Position numbers and translations under genes: made by a program | Notes under the pieces: generated by a model | Told to the model about the DNA's origin: nothing | The model's input: only the letters and a program-made list of their open reading frames with translations | The model's database searches: none | In this document: piece after piece, positions 31,209 through 41,490 of the stretch | Numbering within the stretch: position 1 is the stretch's first letter | How the letters are laid out: each line of letters begins with the position of its first letter | From: Mycobacterium sp. E2733 | GTDB lineage: Bacteria; Actinomycetota; Actinomycetes; Mycobacteriales; Mycobacteriaceae | Direction of reading: 5' to 3' | Length of the DNA stretch: 64,000 nucleotides | Assembly (NCBI RefSeq): GCF_001667585.1 | Contig: NZ_LZJZ01000024.1 | Coordinates: forward strand, 20,286-84,285

Positions 31209-31745
31209 TCAGACCCCGCGCAGATAGCGTTTCGCGATGACGCGCTGGGCAACCGACACCACCGGCCTCGCGGCCTTACTCCACCAGGTCGCGGGCCGCG
31301 AGAACGCCGTCACCTCCGCGAACACCGCGGAGGTGACGGGGTCACGCCGGACGACGAAGCGCTCCTCGCCGGACTCCGGATGCCCCGGCAAGGTGCCGTA
31401 GGCAAATCCACGGATGTCGGGCTCGTCGACGACATACACCACCCGGCATGGCGCGGGCAGAAACCCCATGCGCACGATCACAACGGTGCCGACCTCCGCG
31501 ACGTCGGAGCTGGCCCGCACGCCCAGCCCGGCCCCGTGCTGCATGCCCCAGCGCATGACGGCGTCGGCGGCCCGCTCGAAGCGCTGCTGACCCGTGCCGA
31601 TCTGCTTCTCCGTGTGCAGGTGGCCGTAACCCGGAGGCAAGTCGCCCGACGCGGTCGCTCCAACCTCGGGGTAGGTCAACGGGAGTTCCTCGAGCGCTCC
31701 TAAGTCCACTTGCCCAGCTTGCCACGCCGAGATGCGCGACGACAT
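31209..31745 (-). CDS. DUF1990 family protein
   Basis: 178 residues if started at ATG 31745; GTG 31709 (VDLGALEELPLTYPEVGATA) is an alternative and gives a start closer to the family's usual N-terminus. The conserved LPLTYPEVGAT, GYGHLHTEKQIGTG, FAYGTLPGHPESGEERF and SAVFAEVTAFSRPATWWSKAARPVV are typical. Function unknown; some plant members act in storage-compound or lipid-linked processes. The frame stays open to 32561 antisense to the aldo/keto reductase gene and that part is not coding. Confidence 0.82.
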   Translation of the reverse strand: MSSRISAWQAGQVDLGALEELPLTYPEVGATASGDLPPGYGHLHTEKQIGTGQQRFERAADAVMRWGMQHGAGLGVRASSDVAEVGTVVIVRMGFLPAPCRVVYVVDEPDIRGFAYGTLPGHPESGEERFVVRRDPVTSAVFAEVTAFSRPATWWSKAARPVVSVAQRVIAKRYLRGV

Positions 31746-31766
31746 TTCCGGCGTACGGTCGTAAAA

Positions 31767-32651
31767 GTGACCGCACAGAACTCGAAAACCGTTGCACAAG
31801 CGTCCGGAACCTTCACCCTCGGCGGCGACCTGACCGTCAACCGGCTCGGATTCGGCGCCATGCGCCTGACCGGTAAGGGAGTCTGGGGCGCGCCCGCCGA
31901 TCGCGACGAATGCGTCCGGGTGTTGCGCCGCGCCGTCGAACTGGGCGTGAACTTCATCGACACCGCGGACTCCTACGGCCCCTACATATCCGAAGACATC
32001 ATTCGGGAGGCGCTGCATCCCTACGAGGGCCTGGTGATCGCGACCAAGGCGGGGCTGCTGCGCACCGGACCGGACGTCTGGATCCCGCTTGGCAACCCGA
32101 CCTACCTGCGCCAGGAGTGCGAGATGAGCCTGCGGCGCCTCGGCGTCGACACCATCGACCTCTTCCAGCTGCACCGCATCGATCCCGACTTCCCGCTGGC
32201 CGATCAGGTCGGCGAGCTGCTGACGCTGAAGAACGAGGGCAAGATCCGCCACATCGGCCTGTCCGAGATCAACGTCGACCAACTCACGGAGGCCCAGCGG
32301 ACCAGCGAGATCGTGTCGGTGCAGAACATGTACAACCTGTCCGCCCGGGGCGCCGAACCGCTGCTGGACGCCGCGACCCGCCAGGGCATCGGCTTCATCC
32401 CGTGGTTCCCGCTGGCTGCCGGGCCGCTGGCCGCGCCCGACGGCCCGCTGCAGCGCATCGCCGGCGAACACCACGCGAGCCCGTCGCAACTGGCGCTGGC
32501 CTGGTTGCTGAAACGGTCGCCGGTGATGCTGCCGATTCCCGGCACATCGAAGGTGGCGCACCTGGAGGAGAACGTCGCTGCCGCCGAGATCGAGCTGAGC
32601 GACGAGGAGTTCGAGGCGCTGTCGACCGCCGGAGGTCAGAAGACCGTCTGA
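31767..32651 (+). CDS. Aldo/keto reductase
   Basis: 294 residues from GTG 31767. AKR motifs: RLGFGAMRLTG, GVNFIDTADSYGPY with catalytic D and Y, IATKAG with the lysine, LFQLHRID with His, and the NADPH-binding end LPIPGTSKVAHLEENV. Reduces aldehydes or ketones with NADPH; substrate not evident. Overlapping promoter regions with the divergent DUF1990 gene (21 bases apart). Confidence 0.93.
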   Translation: MTAQNSKTVAQASGTFTLGGDLTVNRLGFGAMRLTGKGVWGAPADRDECVRVLRRAVELGVNFIDTADSYGPYISEDIIREALHPYEGLVIATKAGLLRTGPDVWIPLGNPTYLRQECEMSLRRLGVDTIDLFQLHRIDPDFPLADQVGELLTLKNEGKIRHIGLSEINVDQLTEAQRTSEIVSVQNMYNLSARGAEPLLDAATRQGIGFIPWFPLAAGPLAAPDGPLQRIAGEHHASPSQLALAWLLKRSPVMLPIPGTSKVAHLEENVAAAEIELSDEEFEALSTAGGQKTV

Positions 32652-32671
32652 CCGCCGGATACGGTGTCCCG

Positions 32672-33295
32672 GTGACCAGCGGACAGGCCAGGCACCCTGG
32701 CGGCGGGTTCAACCCCCCCGAGCCGACGACCAAGGGCGGCCCCGACTACGGCCGGTTCATCGACGCCGTGCGCAAGCTGCAGGACCACGCCCGCGCCGTA
32801 GACGCCCCCGACGAAGTCATCACCGAGGCGGCGAATCAGCTGGAGAAGCTGTCGGCGCTGCTCGCCCCGTACGACGCCGATGAGTGGGCGGCGCCCTCCG
32901 GCCGCCGGATGGACCTGCCGATGCGCGGCAACGTCCTGACGGTTCCAATGTCTGCCCGCAAGGGTGACGACGGCCGCGTGCACGGCTGGGCGCGTTTCGC
33001 CCGGTTCCATCTGGGGCGCAACGGCGCGGTGCACGGCGGCTCACTCGGCATGCTGTTCGACACCGTGCTCGGCCTGACGGCGGTTCTTCTGACCGGGAGC
33101 CGACGCTAGCGCACCGCCTACCTCAGGATCGATTACCACAACATCGTGCCCATCGAAAAGGAGTTGCAGTTCGATGCGGGGGTGGACAGGTTGGACGGGC
33201 GCAAGATCTTCGTCTCCGGCCGGCTCACCGACGGCGACACCCTATTGACCGAAGCCGACGCCCTGTTCGTTCGGCTCAAGCCCGGTCAGCCCTAG
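32672..33295 (+). pseudogene. PaaI-type hotdog thioesterase, broken by an in-frame TAG
   Basis: Open from GTG 32672 for 145 codons to TAG at 33107-33109, then the same frame continues for 61 codons (RTAYLRIDYHNIVPIEKELQFDAGVDRLDGRKIFVSGRL...) to TAG 33293. The first part holds the hotdog core NGAVHGGSLGMLFDTVLGLTAVLLTG; the second supplies the remaining strands. The stop replaces what is likely to be a CAG glutamine codon (RR-Q-RTAYL), a single C to T change. The truncated 145-residue product lacks half of the fold, so the gene is probably inactive unless the stop is read through. Confidence 0.82.
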
Positions 33296-33440
33296 CGCTA
33301 TGCCACGAAAATTGTTGCCCCGCAAAGAGTTTAGTGACTTCCGGCGGACACCGGCACGGTCGCCCGCGCCGGTGCGTCGGCCGAGTCCGTGTGGGTACAC
33401 GCGAGATTGACCCGTGCATTTCGGGGAAAGGGGTTTCGGT

Positions 33441-34166
33441 GTGGCGCTAGCCGGCCTGACAATGGCGGACTTGTTCCGTGCGGTCGACTTGACTGGGGTG
33501 TTCGGCAACGCCCTGCTGGGCGGCGTGGTCGCCCGCAAGGAGAAGCTGGACCCCGTTGGCTTCGCGGCCCTCGCCGTGTTGTCGGGCCTGGGTGGCGGCA
33601 TGATCCGCGACACTCTGCTGCAGCGTGGCACCCCGGTCGCGCTCACCGACTACGCCTACCTGTTGACCGCACTGGCGGGAGCGGCCATCGCCTTCGTTTT
33701 CCGGGTCGAGGGCCGGGTGTGGAACTGGGTGTGGCCGGTCGTGGACGCGCTGGCATTGGGGTGCTGGGCGGCAACCGGTGCGCACAAGACGCTCGCCGTG
33801 GGGCTCGGCTGGTTGGCGGCGCTGCTGCTGGGCACGATCTCGGCGGTCGGTGGGGGAGCGACGCGTGACATCGTGATGCGTCGCGTGCCAGGCATCTTCG
33901 GTGGGAACACTTTGTACGCCACGTGCGCTCTCGCCGCGAGCGGCGTGCTGGTGCTCTTCAACTACCGCGACCATCCGACCCCCGGGCTGTTGGTGGGCGC
34001 ACTGACCGGGACGGTGTTGTGCGCCCTCGCGCAGTGGCGTGGCTGGACGTTGCCCGCCGTGGGCGCCTGGTCGCCGGCAACCGTTTTGGCCCGGGGTCAG
34101 TCCCGCCGGTCGACGCCAGGGGCCCACCAGACGGAGGAGGACTTCAAGAATGGCGACAGCCACTAA
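33441..34166 (+). CDS. TRIC-family cation channel protein (UPF0126)
   Basis: 241 residues from GTG 33441, ten bases after GGGGAAAGGGG. Seven hydrophobic helices with the repeated glycine-rich motif: LSGLGGGMIRDTLL in the first half and ISAVGGGATRDIVMRRVPGIF in the second, the hallmark of bacterial TRIC potassium channels. The polar C-terminal 30 residues are probably cytoplasmic. The downstream amidohydrolase starts inside its last codons. Confidence 0.88.
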   Translation: MALAGLTMADLFRAVDLTGVFGNALLGGVVARKEKLDPVGFAALAVLSGLGGGMIRDTLLQRGTPVALTDYAYLLTALAGAAIAFVFRVEGRVWNWVWPVVDALALGCWAATGAHKTLAVGLGWLAALLLGTISAVGGGATRDIVMRRVPGIFGGNTLYATCALAASGVLVLFNYRDHPTPGLLVGALTGTVLCALAQWRGWTLPAVGAWSPATVLARGQSRRSTPGAHQTEEDFKNGDSH

Positions 34167-35421
34167 CTCGGTGTCCACGCGGGTGCTTGCGGGGCTGCGC
34201 GACGCGCGTGACTGGCAGGAGGACTTCTACTGCAATCTGCACCAACACCCGGAGCTGTCACACCAGGAGCGCGACACGGCGGCAGCCGTGGCCCAGCGGC
34301 TGGGTGGCTTCGGCTACGACGTGCACGAGGGCATCGGCGGCACGGGCGTCGTCGGGATCCTGCGTAACGGCGACGGCCCGGCCGTGTTGCTGCGGGCCGA
34401 CATGGACGCGCTGCCGGTCAAGGAAGACACCGGGCTCCCGTATGCCAGCACGGCCACCGCCACCGATGCGGACGGCAACCGGGTGCCGGTGATGCACGCC
34501 TGCGGCCACGACGTTCACGTGACCTGCCTGCTCGGAGCGGCCGCGCTGCTGGCCGGGGCCCGCGGCCAGTGGAAGGGCACCGTGATTGCGTTGTTCCAGC
34601 CCGCCGAGGAGGTCGGTGACGGCGCACGCGGCATGCTCGACGACGATCTCGCAACACTGGTCGGCCGCGTCGACGTCGCCCTCGCCCAACACGTCCTGCC
34701 TTTCCCGGCCGGTCAGGTCGGCACACGGCCCGGGCCTGTCCTCTCCACCGCGGACAGCATGCGGATCACGGTGTATGGCCGCGGCGGGCACGGCTCGATG
34801 CCCCAGGCCACGGTCGATCCGGTGGTGCTCGCCGCGATGATCGTGATCCGGCTGCAGACCGTAGTCTCCCGTGAGGTCGCGCCAACCGATTCCGCGGTGC
34901 TGACCATCGGCAGGATCGAGGCGGGAACCAAAAGCAACATCATCGGCGACCACGCCGTGCTGGAACTGAACCTGCGCACATACAGCGAGCAGACCCGCAA
35001 CAGGATCCTGGATGCGATCCGCCGCATCGTCACGGCCGAATGCCAGGCGTCCGGAGCGCCGATGGATCCCGCTTTCGAGCTTTTCGGCCACTACCCGGCG
35101 ACCGTCAACGATTCGGTGGTCACCGACCGGGTGCGCGCCGCGTTCGACGATTTCTTCGGCGACCGATCATGCGATCTGCCGCTGCAGGCCGCGAGCGAGG
35201 ACTTCAGCGACATTCCCACGGCGCTCCAAATGCCCTATTGCTATTGGGGTGTCGGCGGCGTCGATCCCGGTGCCTATCGCAAGGCGGTGGAGAGGGGCCG
35301 CGTCAGCGAGGACATCCCGGTCAATCATTCCCCGACGTTCGCACCTGTCATCCAGCCCACCCTCGACACCGGTACCCAAGCGCTGACTGTTGCCGCGCTT
35401 GCCTGGCTCGCCGGGTCATAA
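34150..35421 (+). CDS. M20 family amidohydrolase (peptidase M20D)
   Basis: 423 residues from ATG 34150 after GGAGGAGG. Metal-binding motifs: HQHPELSHQE, RADMDALPVKEDTG, MHACGHDVHVTCLLGAA with the bridging Cys, FQPAEEVGDGARGMLDD and a C-terminal NHSPTF. The dimerisation domain contains GRGGHGSMPQATVDP. It hydrolyses an N-acyl amino acid or similar amide in the cytoplasm; substrate unknown. Overlaps the TRIC gene by 17 bases. Confidence 0.93.
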   Translation: MATATNSVSTRVLAGLRDARDWQEDFYCNLHQHPELSHQERDTAAAVAQRLGGFGYDVHEGIGGTGVVGILRNGDGPAVLLRADMDALPVKEDTGLPYASTATATDADGNRVPVMHACGHDVHVTCLLGAAALLAGARGQWKGTVIALFQPAEEVGDGARGMLDDDLATLVGRVDVALAQHVLPFPAGQVGTRPGPVLSTADSMRITVYGRGGHGSMPQATVDPVVLAAMIVIRLQTVVSREVAPTDSAVLTIGRIEAGTKSNIIGDHAVLELNLRTYSEQTRNRILDAIRRIVTAECQASGAPMDPAFELFGHYPATVNDSVVTDRVRAAFDDFFGDRSCDLPLQAASEDFSDIPTALQMPYCYWGVGGVDPGAYRKAVERGRVSEDIPVNHSPTFAPVIQPTLDTGTQALTVAALAWLAGS

Positions 35422-35452
35422 TGATTGGGCCCCAACGCATTCCACGGCGGCC

Positions 35453-37141
35453 TCAATGGCCGCGCCGGTCTCGCGGCAAGTACGTCGGCAGCGTCACCTC
35501 TTCGTGGTCGAGTTCGCGTTCGAGCACCCGAAGGCTCCGATCGGGCAGCATGCCGGCGTCACGCCAGCGCACCAGTTCGTCGCGCTCGGCATCGATGGCC
35601 GCCCGCCGGATCGCGACGGCCGCCTCGTATTCGGGGTAGTTGGGTAAGTCGTCGGCATCCGACAGAAGATCGAGCCGACGTTGATACCGCTCGAGCCGGG
35701 CGCACAACTGCCTTCGCACCCCGTCGATCGTTCTGGCGTCGGCGTCGCTGCCATGACCCAGCTCATCGAGTGTGTCGAGGGCAGCGCGAACGGCGGCCGT
35801 GCGCGCCCGATTACGCAGGCGCACTTCGTCGACGGCCTTCGCGTGAACGCCGAGAGCACGCACGACCGGGCCGAAAGTGCTGCCCTGCCCGATCAGCGTC
35901 ACCAGCACGACCACGAGGGTGCAGAACAACAAGAGGTCCCGGACGGGAAACCGTGTGCCGCTGTCGGTTGCGAAGGGCACGGCGAAGATCGCAGCGAGGC
36001 TGACGACGCCGCGGGTGCCGGCCCAACTCAGCACGAGAATCTCACGGCCACTGAGTCTCTCCGTGTTGCGGTCGCGCTGAGGAGGGGGTTGGGTCGGATC
36101 ATCGTCGTCGTCATCGCCGGTCCCCGTGACGTTGCCGAGCCGGGTATGCAGTGACCGCGGCAGTGACTGCGTAAGCATCAGCCACAGCGGCCGCACCAGC
36201 AGCACCGCCGCGGTGGTAACGGCGGTCGCCACGACGATGGTCGACACCGGGTAGCCGCGCAGGCCGTCGAGGATGGTCGGGAACTGCTGACCTATCAACA
36301 GGAAGACGAGGCCCTCAAGGAGGAAGTTGGCCAGCCGCCACACGGCCCGGGTCTGCAACCGGCTCGCGCCCGACTCCGACCGGGGTGAGTCGTGTCCGAC
36401 GACCAATCCGCACACGACGACTGCCAGCACGCCCGACGCGTGCACCTTCTCGGCCGCGAGATAGGTCAGGAACGGTGTGGCCAGCGAGATCGCGTTGGCC
36501 GTCATCACGTCGTGCGGCAAGCGCCGCAGCAGGCGGCGACACCAAGCGAACGCCAGCCCGATCACCAGGCCGCCCACGGCGGCCAGAACGAACTCCCGGA
36601 CCGCGAACGGGAACGAGAAGTCCGAACCCCTGGCCACCGTGATGGCCACCGACAAGGTGGTGAGCGCGGTCGCGTCGTTGAGCAGCCCCTCGCCTTCGAT
36701 GAGCGTGACGATATTGAGCGGCAGACCCACCTTGCGGGCGACCGCGAGCGCGGCCACGGGATCGGTGGGTGCCACCGCAGCGCCGAGCACCGCACCCGCC
36801 GCGAGCGTCGCACCGCTGACGAGCAGGGCGAAGGCGGCGCCGACCGAAGCTGCGGTCAGCAGAACGAGGATGACCGACAAGCTGATGACCGTGCGCAAGT
36901 TGCGGCGTATCCCGACCAGCGACGACTCCAGTGCCGCGTTGTAGAGCAAAGGCGGCAATATGCAGGTCATCACGATGTCGGGCCGAAGGCCGACGTTCGG
37001 CCCCGGCAGCAGCCCGTAGCCGATACCGACGAGAGTGAGCAGCCCCGCGCTCGGGAGTCCGGTGCGGTCGCTGACCCAATTGACCACCACGATGGCGCCG
37101 ACGGCGGCGAGCAGCAATGCCAAAGCCGTCTGCGCCCCCAC
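35453..37141 (-). CDS. Na+/H+ antiporter, CPA1 family
   Basis: 562 residues from GTG 37141. About twelve membrane segments; conserved [14 protein letters not shown] and [18 protein letters not shown] (with the ion-binding D) followed by [13 protein letters not shown]. An insertion between two helices carries six consecutive aspartates ([15 protein letters not shown]), perhaps a cytoplasmic loop. A hydrophilic C-terminal 120-residue helical region may regulate it. It exchanges Na+ or K+ for protons. Divergent from thrS. Confidence 0.92.
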   Translation of the reverse strand: MGAQTALALLLAAVGAIVVVNWVSDRTGLPSAGLLTLVGIGYGLLPGPNVGLRPDIVMTCILPPLLYNAALESSLVGIRRNLRTVISLSVILVLLTAASVGAAFALLVSGATLAAGAVLGAAVAPTDPVAALAVARKVGLPLNIVTLIEGEGLLNDATALTTLSVAITVARGSDFSFPFAVREFVLAAVGGLVIGLAFAWCRRLLRRLPHDVMTANAISLATPFLTYLAAEKVHASGVLAVVVCGLVVGHDSPRSESGASRLQTRAVWRLANFLLEGLVFLLIGQQFPTILDGLRGYPVSTIVVATAVTTAAVLLVRPLWLMLTQSLPRSLHTRLGNVTGTGDDDDDDPTQPPPQRDRNTERLSGREILVLSWAGTRGVVSLAAIFAVPFATDSGTRFPVRDLLLFCTLVVVLVTLIGQGSTFGPVVRALGVHAKAVDEVRLRNRARTAAVRAALDTLDELGHGSDADARTIDGVRRQLCARLERYQRRLDLLSDADDLPNYPEYEAAVAIRRAAIDAERDELVRWRDAGMLPDRSLRVLERELDHEEVTLPTYLPRDRRGH

Positions 37142-37275
37142 GATCCCATTCTGCCGACAATTTGCTGGGGACGTCGGCGCCCTGCGACGATGCCGCACTG
37201 TTCGACGGCCCTGCTTGGCCGCGGGGCGCCCCGATAGCATGGTCGTCGACCCACCGACCTAGGAGAAACCACGCG

Positions 37276-39330
37276 ATGAGCGCCCCGGCAAACCCGTCCC
37301 CAGCAGGCCCTATCCGGGTGCCGGCCGGGACCACCGCCGCGGCCGCGGTGCGGGAGGCGGGGCTGCCGGGCCGCGGGGAGCCCGACGCGGTCGTGGTGGT
37401 GCGCGACGCGGACGGCAAGCTGCGCGATTTGAGCTGGGTGCCCGAAGCCGACGTCGATGTTGTCCCGGTCGCCGCCAACACCGACGAGGGCCGCAGCGTC
37501 ATCCGGCATTCGGCCGCACACGTGCTGGCCCAGGCCGTCCAGGGGCTGTTCCCGCAAGCCAAGTTGGGCATCGGTCCGCCCATCGCCGACGGCTTCTACT
37601 ACGACTTCGACGTCTCGGAGCCGTTCACCCCCGAGGATCTGGCGGCGCTGGAAAAGCGGATGCGCCAGATCGTCAAAGAGGGACAGCTGTTCTCCCGGCG
37701 CGTCTACGAGTCCAAGGACCAGGCCCGCTCGGAGTTGGCCGGCGAGCCGTACAAGCTCGAACTCGTGGACGACAAGTCGGGCGACCCCGACATCATGGAG
37801 GTCGGGGGCGACGAGCTCACCGCCTACGACAACCTCAATCCTCGTACCCGGGAGAGGGTTTGGGGCGACCTGTGCCGCGGGCCGCACATCCCGACCACCA
37901 AGCACATCCCCGCGTTCAAGCTGACCCGAAGCTCCGCCGCCTATTGGCGGGGTGACCAGAAAAATGCCAGCCTGCAACGCATCTACGGCACCGCGTGGGA
38001 ATCGCAGGAGGCGCTGGAGCGCCACCTCGAGCTGCTCGCCGAAGCCCAGCGCCGCGACCACCGCAAGCTGGGCACCGAGCTGGACCTGTTCAGCTTCCCC
38101 GATGAAATCGGTTCTGGGCTGGCGGTTTTCCACCCCAAGGGCGGCGTCGTCCGCAGGGAGCTGGAAGAATATTCGCGGCGCAAGCACATCGAGGCCGGGT
38201 ACGAATTCGTCAACACACCGCACATCACCAAGGCGCAGCTGTTCCACACCTCGGGCCACCTGGACTGGTACGCCGACGGGATGTTCCCGCCGATGCACCT
38301 GGACGCCGAGCTGGCCGACGACGGCACGGTGCGCAAGCCCGGGCAGGACTACTACCTCAAGCCGATGAACTGCCCGATGCACACGCTGATCTTTCGGTCG
38401 CGGGGGCGGTCGTACCGCGAACTCCCGTTGCGGCTCTTCGAGTTCGGCACCGTGTACCGCTACGAGAAGTCCGGCGTGGTGCACGGCCTCACCCGGGCGC
38501 GCGGCTTCACCATGGACGACTCGCACATCTTCTGCACCCGCGAGCAGTTGCACGGCGAGCTGGCGTCACTGCTGCGGTTCGTCCTCGAGTTGCTCGGCGA
38601 CTACGGGCTGGAAGACTTCTATCTGGAGCTCTCCACCAAAGACCCGGAGAAGTTCGTCGGCACCGACGAAATGTGGGAGCAGGCCACCAACTCCCTGGCC
38701 GAGGTGGCGGCCGAGTCGGGCCTTGAACTGGTTCCCGACCCCGGCGGCGCGGCGTTCTACGGCCCCAAGATCTCCGTGCAGGCCCGCGACGCGCTGGGCC
38801 GCAGCTGGCAGATGTCGACCATCCAGGTGGACTTCAACTTTCCGGAGCGCTTCGAGCTGGAGTACACCGCACCGGACGGAACCCGTCAGCGGCCCGTGAT
38901 GATCCACCGCGCCCTGTTCGGATCGATCGAGCGATTCTTCGGCATCCTCACCGAGCACTACGCCGGGGCGTTCCCGGCGTGGCTGGCGCCCGTGCAGGTG
39001 GTCGGCATTCCCGTCGCCGACGAACACGTGCCCTACCTGGAAGGCATTGCCGCGCAGCTCAAATCGCACGGTGTGCGGGTGGAGGTGGACGGCAGCGACG
39101 ACCGGATGGCGAAGAAGATCGTCCACCACACCGGCCAGAAGGTGCCGTTCATGTTGCTGGCCGGTGACCGCGACGTCGAGGCCAAGGCGGTGAGCTTCCG
39201 CTTCGGCGACCGCACGCAGATCAACGGTGTGCCACGGGACAGCGCCGTCGACGCCATCGTGGCCTGGATCGCCGATCGCCAAAATGCTGCTCCCACAGCC
39301 GAACTCGTAAAGGTGACCGGCGGTGAATAG
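37276..39330 (+). CDS. thrS: Threonyl-tRNA synthetase
   Basis: 684 residues from ATG 37276 with AGGAGAAACC upstream. N-terminal TGS domain, then the editing domain with [11 protein letters not shown] and the second-half C-H pair (CRGPHIP), class II catalytic core with motif 2 ([33 protein letters not shown]) and motif 3 ([15 protein letters not shown]), zinc-site residues, and an anticodon-binding C-terminus ([20 protein letters not shown]). It charges tRNA-Thr. First gene of a plus-strand series through the nudix gene; the same order occurs in M. tuberculosis Rv2614c-Rv2609c. Confidence 0.97.
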   Translation: MSAPANPSPAGPIRVPAGTTAAAAVREAGLPGRGEPDAVVVVRDADGKLRDLSWVPEADVDVVPVAANTDEGRSVIRHSAAHVLAQAVQGLFPQAKLGIGPPIADGFYYDFDVSEPFTPEDLAALEKRMRQIVKEGQLFSRRVYESKDQARSELAGEPYKLELVDDKSGDPDIMEVGGDELTAYDNLNPRTRERVWGDLCRGPHIPTTKHIPAFKLTRSSAAYWRGDQKNASLQRIYGTAWESQEALERHLELLAEAQRRDHRKLGTELDLFSFPDEIGSGLAVFHPKGGVVRRELEEYSRRKHIEAGYEFVNTPHITKAQLFHTSGHLDWYADGMFPPMHLDAELADDGTVRKPGQDYYLKPMNCPMHTLIFRSRGRSYRELPLRLFEFGTVYRYEKSGVVHGLTRARGFTMDDSHIFCTREQLHGELASLLRFVLELLGDYGLEDFYLELSTKDPEKFVGTDEMWEQATNSLAEVAAESGLELVPDPGGAAFYGPKISVQARDALGRSWQMSTIQVDFNFPERFELEYTAPDGTRQRPVMIHRALFGSIERFFGILTEHYAGAFPAWLAPVQVVGIPVADEHVPYLEGIAAQLKSHGVRVEVDGSDDRMAKKIVHHTGQKVPFMLLAGDRDVEAKAVSFRFGDRTQINGVPRDSAVDAIVAWIADRQNAAPTAELVKVTGGE

Positions 39331-39333
39331 ACA

Positions 39334-39906
39334 GTGACCGAAGAGGAGCGCGCCGACGACACCATCCTGGACACCGGCGTCGGCGAAAGTGACCACCTGC
39401 AACGGCTGTGGACGCCGTACCGGATGAACTATCTGGCCGAAGCGCCGATGAAGCGCGACCCCAACTCGTCGGGCAAGACCGAGCAGCCGTTCACCGACAT
39501 CCCGCGGTTGTCCGACGAGGAAGGTCTGGTGGTGGCCCGCGGCGAACTCGTCTACGCCGTCCTCAACCTCTACCCGTACAACCCCGGGCACCTGATGGTG
39601 GTGCCGTATCGACGGGTGTCCGAGCTCGAGGACCTCACCGAGGACGAGAGCGCGGAGCTGATGGCCTTCATGCAGAAGGCAATTCGCGTCATCAAGAACG
39701 TGTCGCGGCCGCACGGCTTCAACGTCGGCCTGAACCTCGGGACGTCGGCGGGCGGGTCACTGGCCGAACACCTGCACGTGCACGTGGTGCCGCGCTGGGG
39801 CGGCGACGCGAACTTCATCACCATCATCGGCGGGTCGAAGGTGATCCCGCAGTTGCTGCGCGAGACCCGCCGGCTGCTGGCCACGGAGTGGGCAAAGCAG
39901 TCATGA
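39334..39906 (+). CDS. HIT-family AP4A phosphorylase (Rv2613c-like)
   Basis: 190 residues from GTG 39334, three bases after thrS. The HIT motif HLHVHVVPRW and preceding NVGLNLGTSAGGSLAEHLH match Rv2613c, shown to be a diadenosine tetraphosphate phosphorylase. It splits Ap4A, a by-product of aminoacyl-tRNA synthetases, which fits co-transcription with thrS. Confidence 0.93.
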   Translation: MTEEERADDTILDTGVGESDHLQRLWTPYRMNYLAEAPMKRDPNSSGKTEQPFTDIPRLSDEEGLVVARGELVYAVLNLYPYNPGHLMVVPYRRVSELEDLTEDESAELMAFMQKAIRVIKNVSRPHGFNVGLNLGTSAGGSLAEHLHVHVVPRWGGDANFITIIGGSKVIPQLLRETRRLLATEWAKQS

Positions 39907-39919
39907 GGCTTGAGCGCTC

Positions 39920-40552
39920 ATGAGTAAGGTGCCGTTCCTGTCGCGGGCGGCGTTCGCGCGGCTCACCACTCCGACCGCCCGCGCGTGCCTGCGGGTGGGA
40001 TTGACGCCGGACGTGGTCACCATCCTGGGCACCATCGTCGCCGTGGCCGGGGCGCTGACCTTTTTCCCGATGGGCAAGCTCTTCATCGGCACGCTGGTGG
40101 TGTGGTTCTTCGTGTTGTTCGACATGCTCGATGGCGCGATGGCCCGCGAGCGCGGGGGCGGTACCCGTTTCGGCGCCGTGCTGGACGCCACGTGCGACCG
40201 TGTCAGCGACGGCGCGGTGTTCTGCGGACTGCTGTGGTGGGCCGCCTTCGGCCTGCACGACAAGCTGCTGGTGGTGGCGACCCTGATCTGCCTGGTCACG
40301 TCGCAGGTCATCTCCTACATCAAGGCGCGGGCCGAAGCGAGCGGGCTGCGCGGCGACGGCGGCATCATCGAACGACCGGAAAGGTTGATCATCGTGCTGG
40401 TAGGTGCCGGGGTGTCGGACTTACCCTTCGTGCCCTGGCCGCCGGCCCTGCCGGTGGCGATGTGGCTGCTGGCGGCGGCCAGCGTGGTCACTTGCGTGCA
40501 ACGGCTGCACACGGTGCGGACCTCGCCCGGCGCGACGGAGCGCATGCCGTGA
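39920..40552 (+). CDS. pgsA1: Phosphatidylinositol phosphate synthase
   Basis: 210 residues. The CDP-alcohol phosphotransferase signature DMLDGAMARERGGGTRFGAVLDATCDR (D-G-x2-A-R-x8-G-x3-D-x3-D) lies at about 69-95, with six membrane helices. It couples CDP-diacylglycerol to inositol-phosphate, the committed step to phosphatidylinositol and its mannosides. patA and pimA follow with overlapping codons. Confidence 0.95.
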   Translation: MSKVPFLSRAAFARLTTPTARACLRVGLTPDVVTILGTIVAVAGALTFFPMGKLFIGTLVVWFFVLFDMLDGAMARERGGGTRFGAVLDATCDRVSDGAVFCGLLWWAAFGLHDKLLVVATLICLVTSQVISYIKARAEASGLRGDGGIIERPERLIIVLVGAGVSDLPFVPWPPALPVAMWLLAAASVVTCVQRLHTVRTSPGATERMP

Positions 40553-41490
40553 TTCCGGGCATGAGTTTGTTGGCCACCCCCCGCCGCCTGGCATCGGGCA
40601 CCGCCAGCGACTGGGCGTACGCGGCCGGCTGGATGGCCGTGCGGGCGATGCCGGAATTCGCCGCGCGCAGCGCGTTCGGGGCCGGAGCGCGCTATGCGGC
40701 GCGTGGCGGCGGCCCGGACCAACTGCGCAAGAACCTGGCCCGCGTCATCGGCGTACCGCCCGCCCAGGTCCCCGACGCGCTGATGCGGGCCTCGCTGGCT
40801 TCCTACGCCCGCTACTGGCGGGAGGCGTTCCGCCTGCCGACGATGGACCACCGCAAGCTCGCCAGGGAAATCGACGATTCGGTCCTCGGCCAAGACAACC
40901 TGGATGGGGCGCTGGCCGCGGGTCGCGGCGTTGTCCTGGCCCTGCCGCACAGCGGCAATTGGGATATCAACGGGGTGTGGTTGGCGCAGACCCGTGGCAC
41001 TTTCACCACCGTCGCGGAGCGGCTCAAACCCGAGTCGCTGTACCGTCGTTTCATTGCCTACCGCGAACGCCTCGGCTTCGAGGTGCTGCCGCTGTCCGGG
41101 GGCGAACGGCCCCCGTTCGAGGTGCTGTGCGAGCGGCTGCGCGACAACGGGGTGGTGTGCTTGATGGCCGAACGCGACCTGACCCGCACCGGCGTCGAAG
41201 TCGAATTCTTCGGCGAACTCACCCGGATGCCGGCCGGGCCGGCGAAGCTGGCGATCGCGACGGGCGCGGCGCTGCTCCCCTCGCACTGCTGGTTCGAGGG
41301 CGACGGCTGGGGCTGCAACATGCAGCCGCCGCTCGATTGCAGCAGCGGTGACGTCGGCGTCATCACCCAGGCGCTGGCCGACGAGTTCGCCAAAAACATC
41401 GCCGTGTACCCCGAGGACTGGCACATGCTGCAACCGCAGTGGCTGGCCGATCTGTCCGAAGCCAAGCAGGCGCGGCTCAGGGAGACCTGA
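40549..41490 (+). CDS. patA: Phosphatidylinositol mannoside acyltransferase
   Basis: 313 residues from GTG 40549 (GTGA overlap). The LpxL/HtrB-type acyltransferase motif ALPHSGNWDINGVWLA (H-x4-D) and later AERDLTRTGVEVEFFG place the active site. It transfers palmitate to the mannose of PIM1/PIM2 at the inner face of the membrane (Rv2611c in M. tuberculosis). Located between pgsA1 and pimA, the canonical arrangement. Confidence 0.95.
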   Translation: MIPGMSLLATPRRLASGTASDWAYAAGWMAVRAMPEFAARSAFGAGARYAARGGGPDQLRKNLARVIGVPPAQVPDALMRASLASYARYWREAFRLPTMDHRKLAREIDDSVLGQDNLDGALAAGRGVVLALPHSGNWDINGVWLAQTRGTFTTVAERLKPESLYRRFIAYRERLGFEVLPLSGGERPPFEVLCERLRDNGVVCLMAERDLTRTGVEVEFFGELTRMPAGPAKLAIATGAALLPSHCWFEGDGWGCNMQPPLDCSSGDVGVITQALADEFAKNIAVYPEDWHMLQPQWLADLSEAKQARLRET

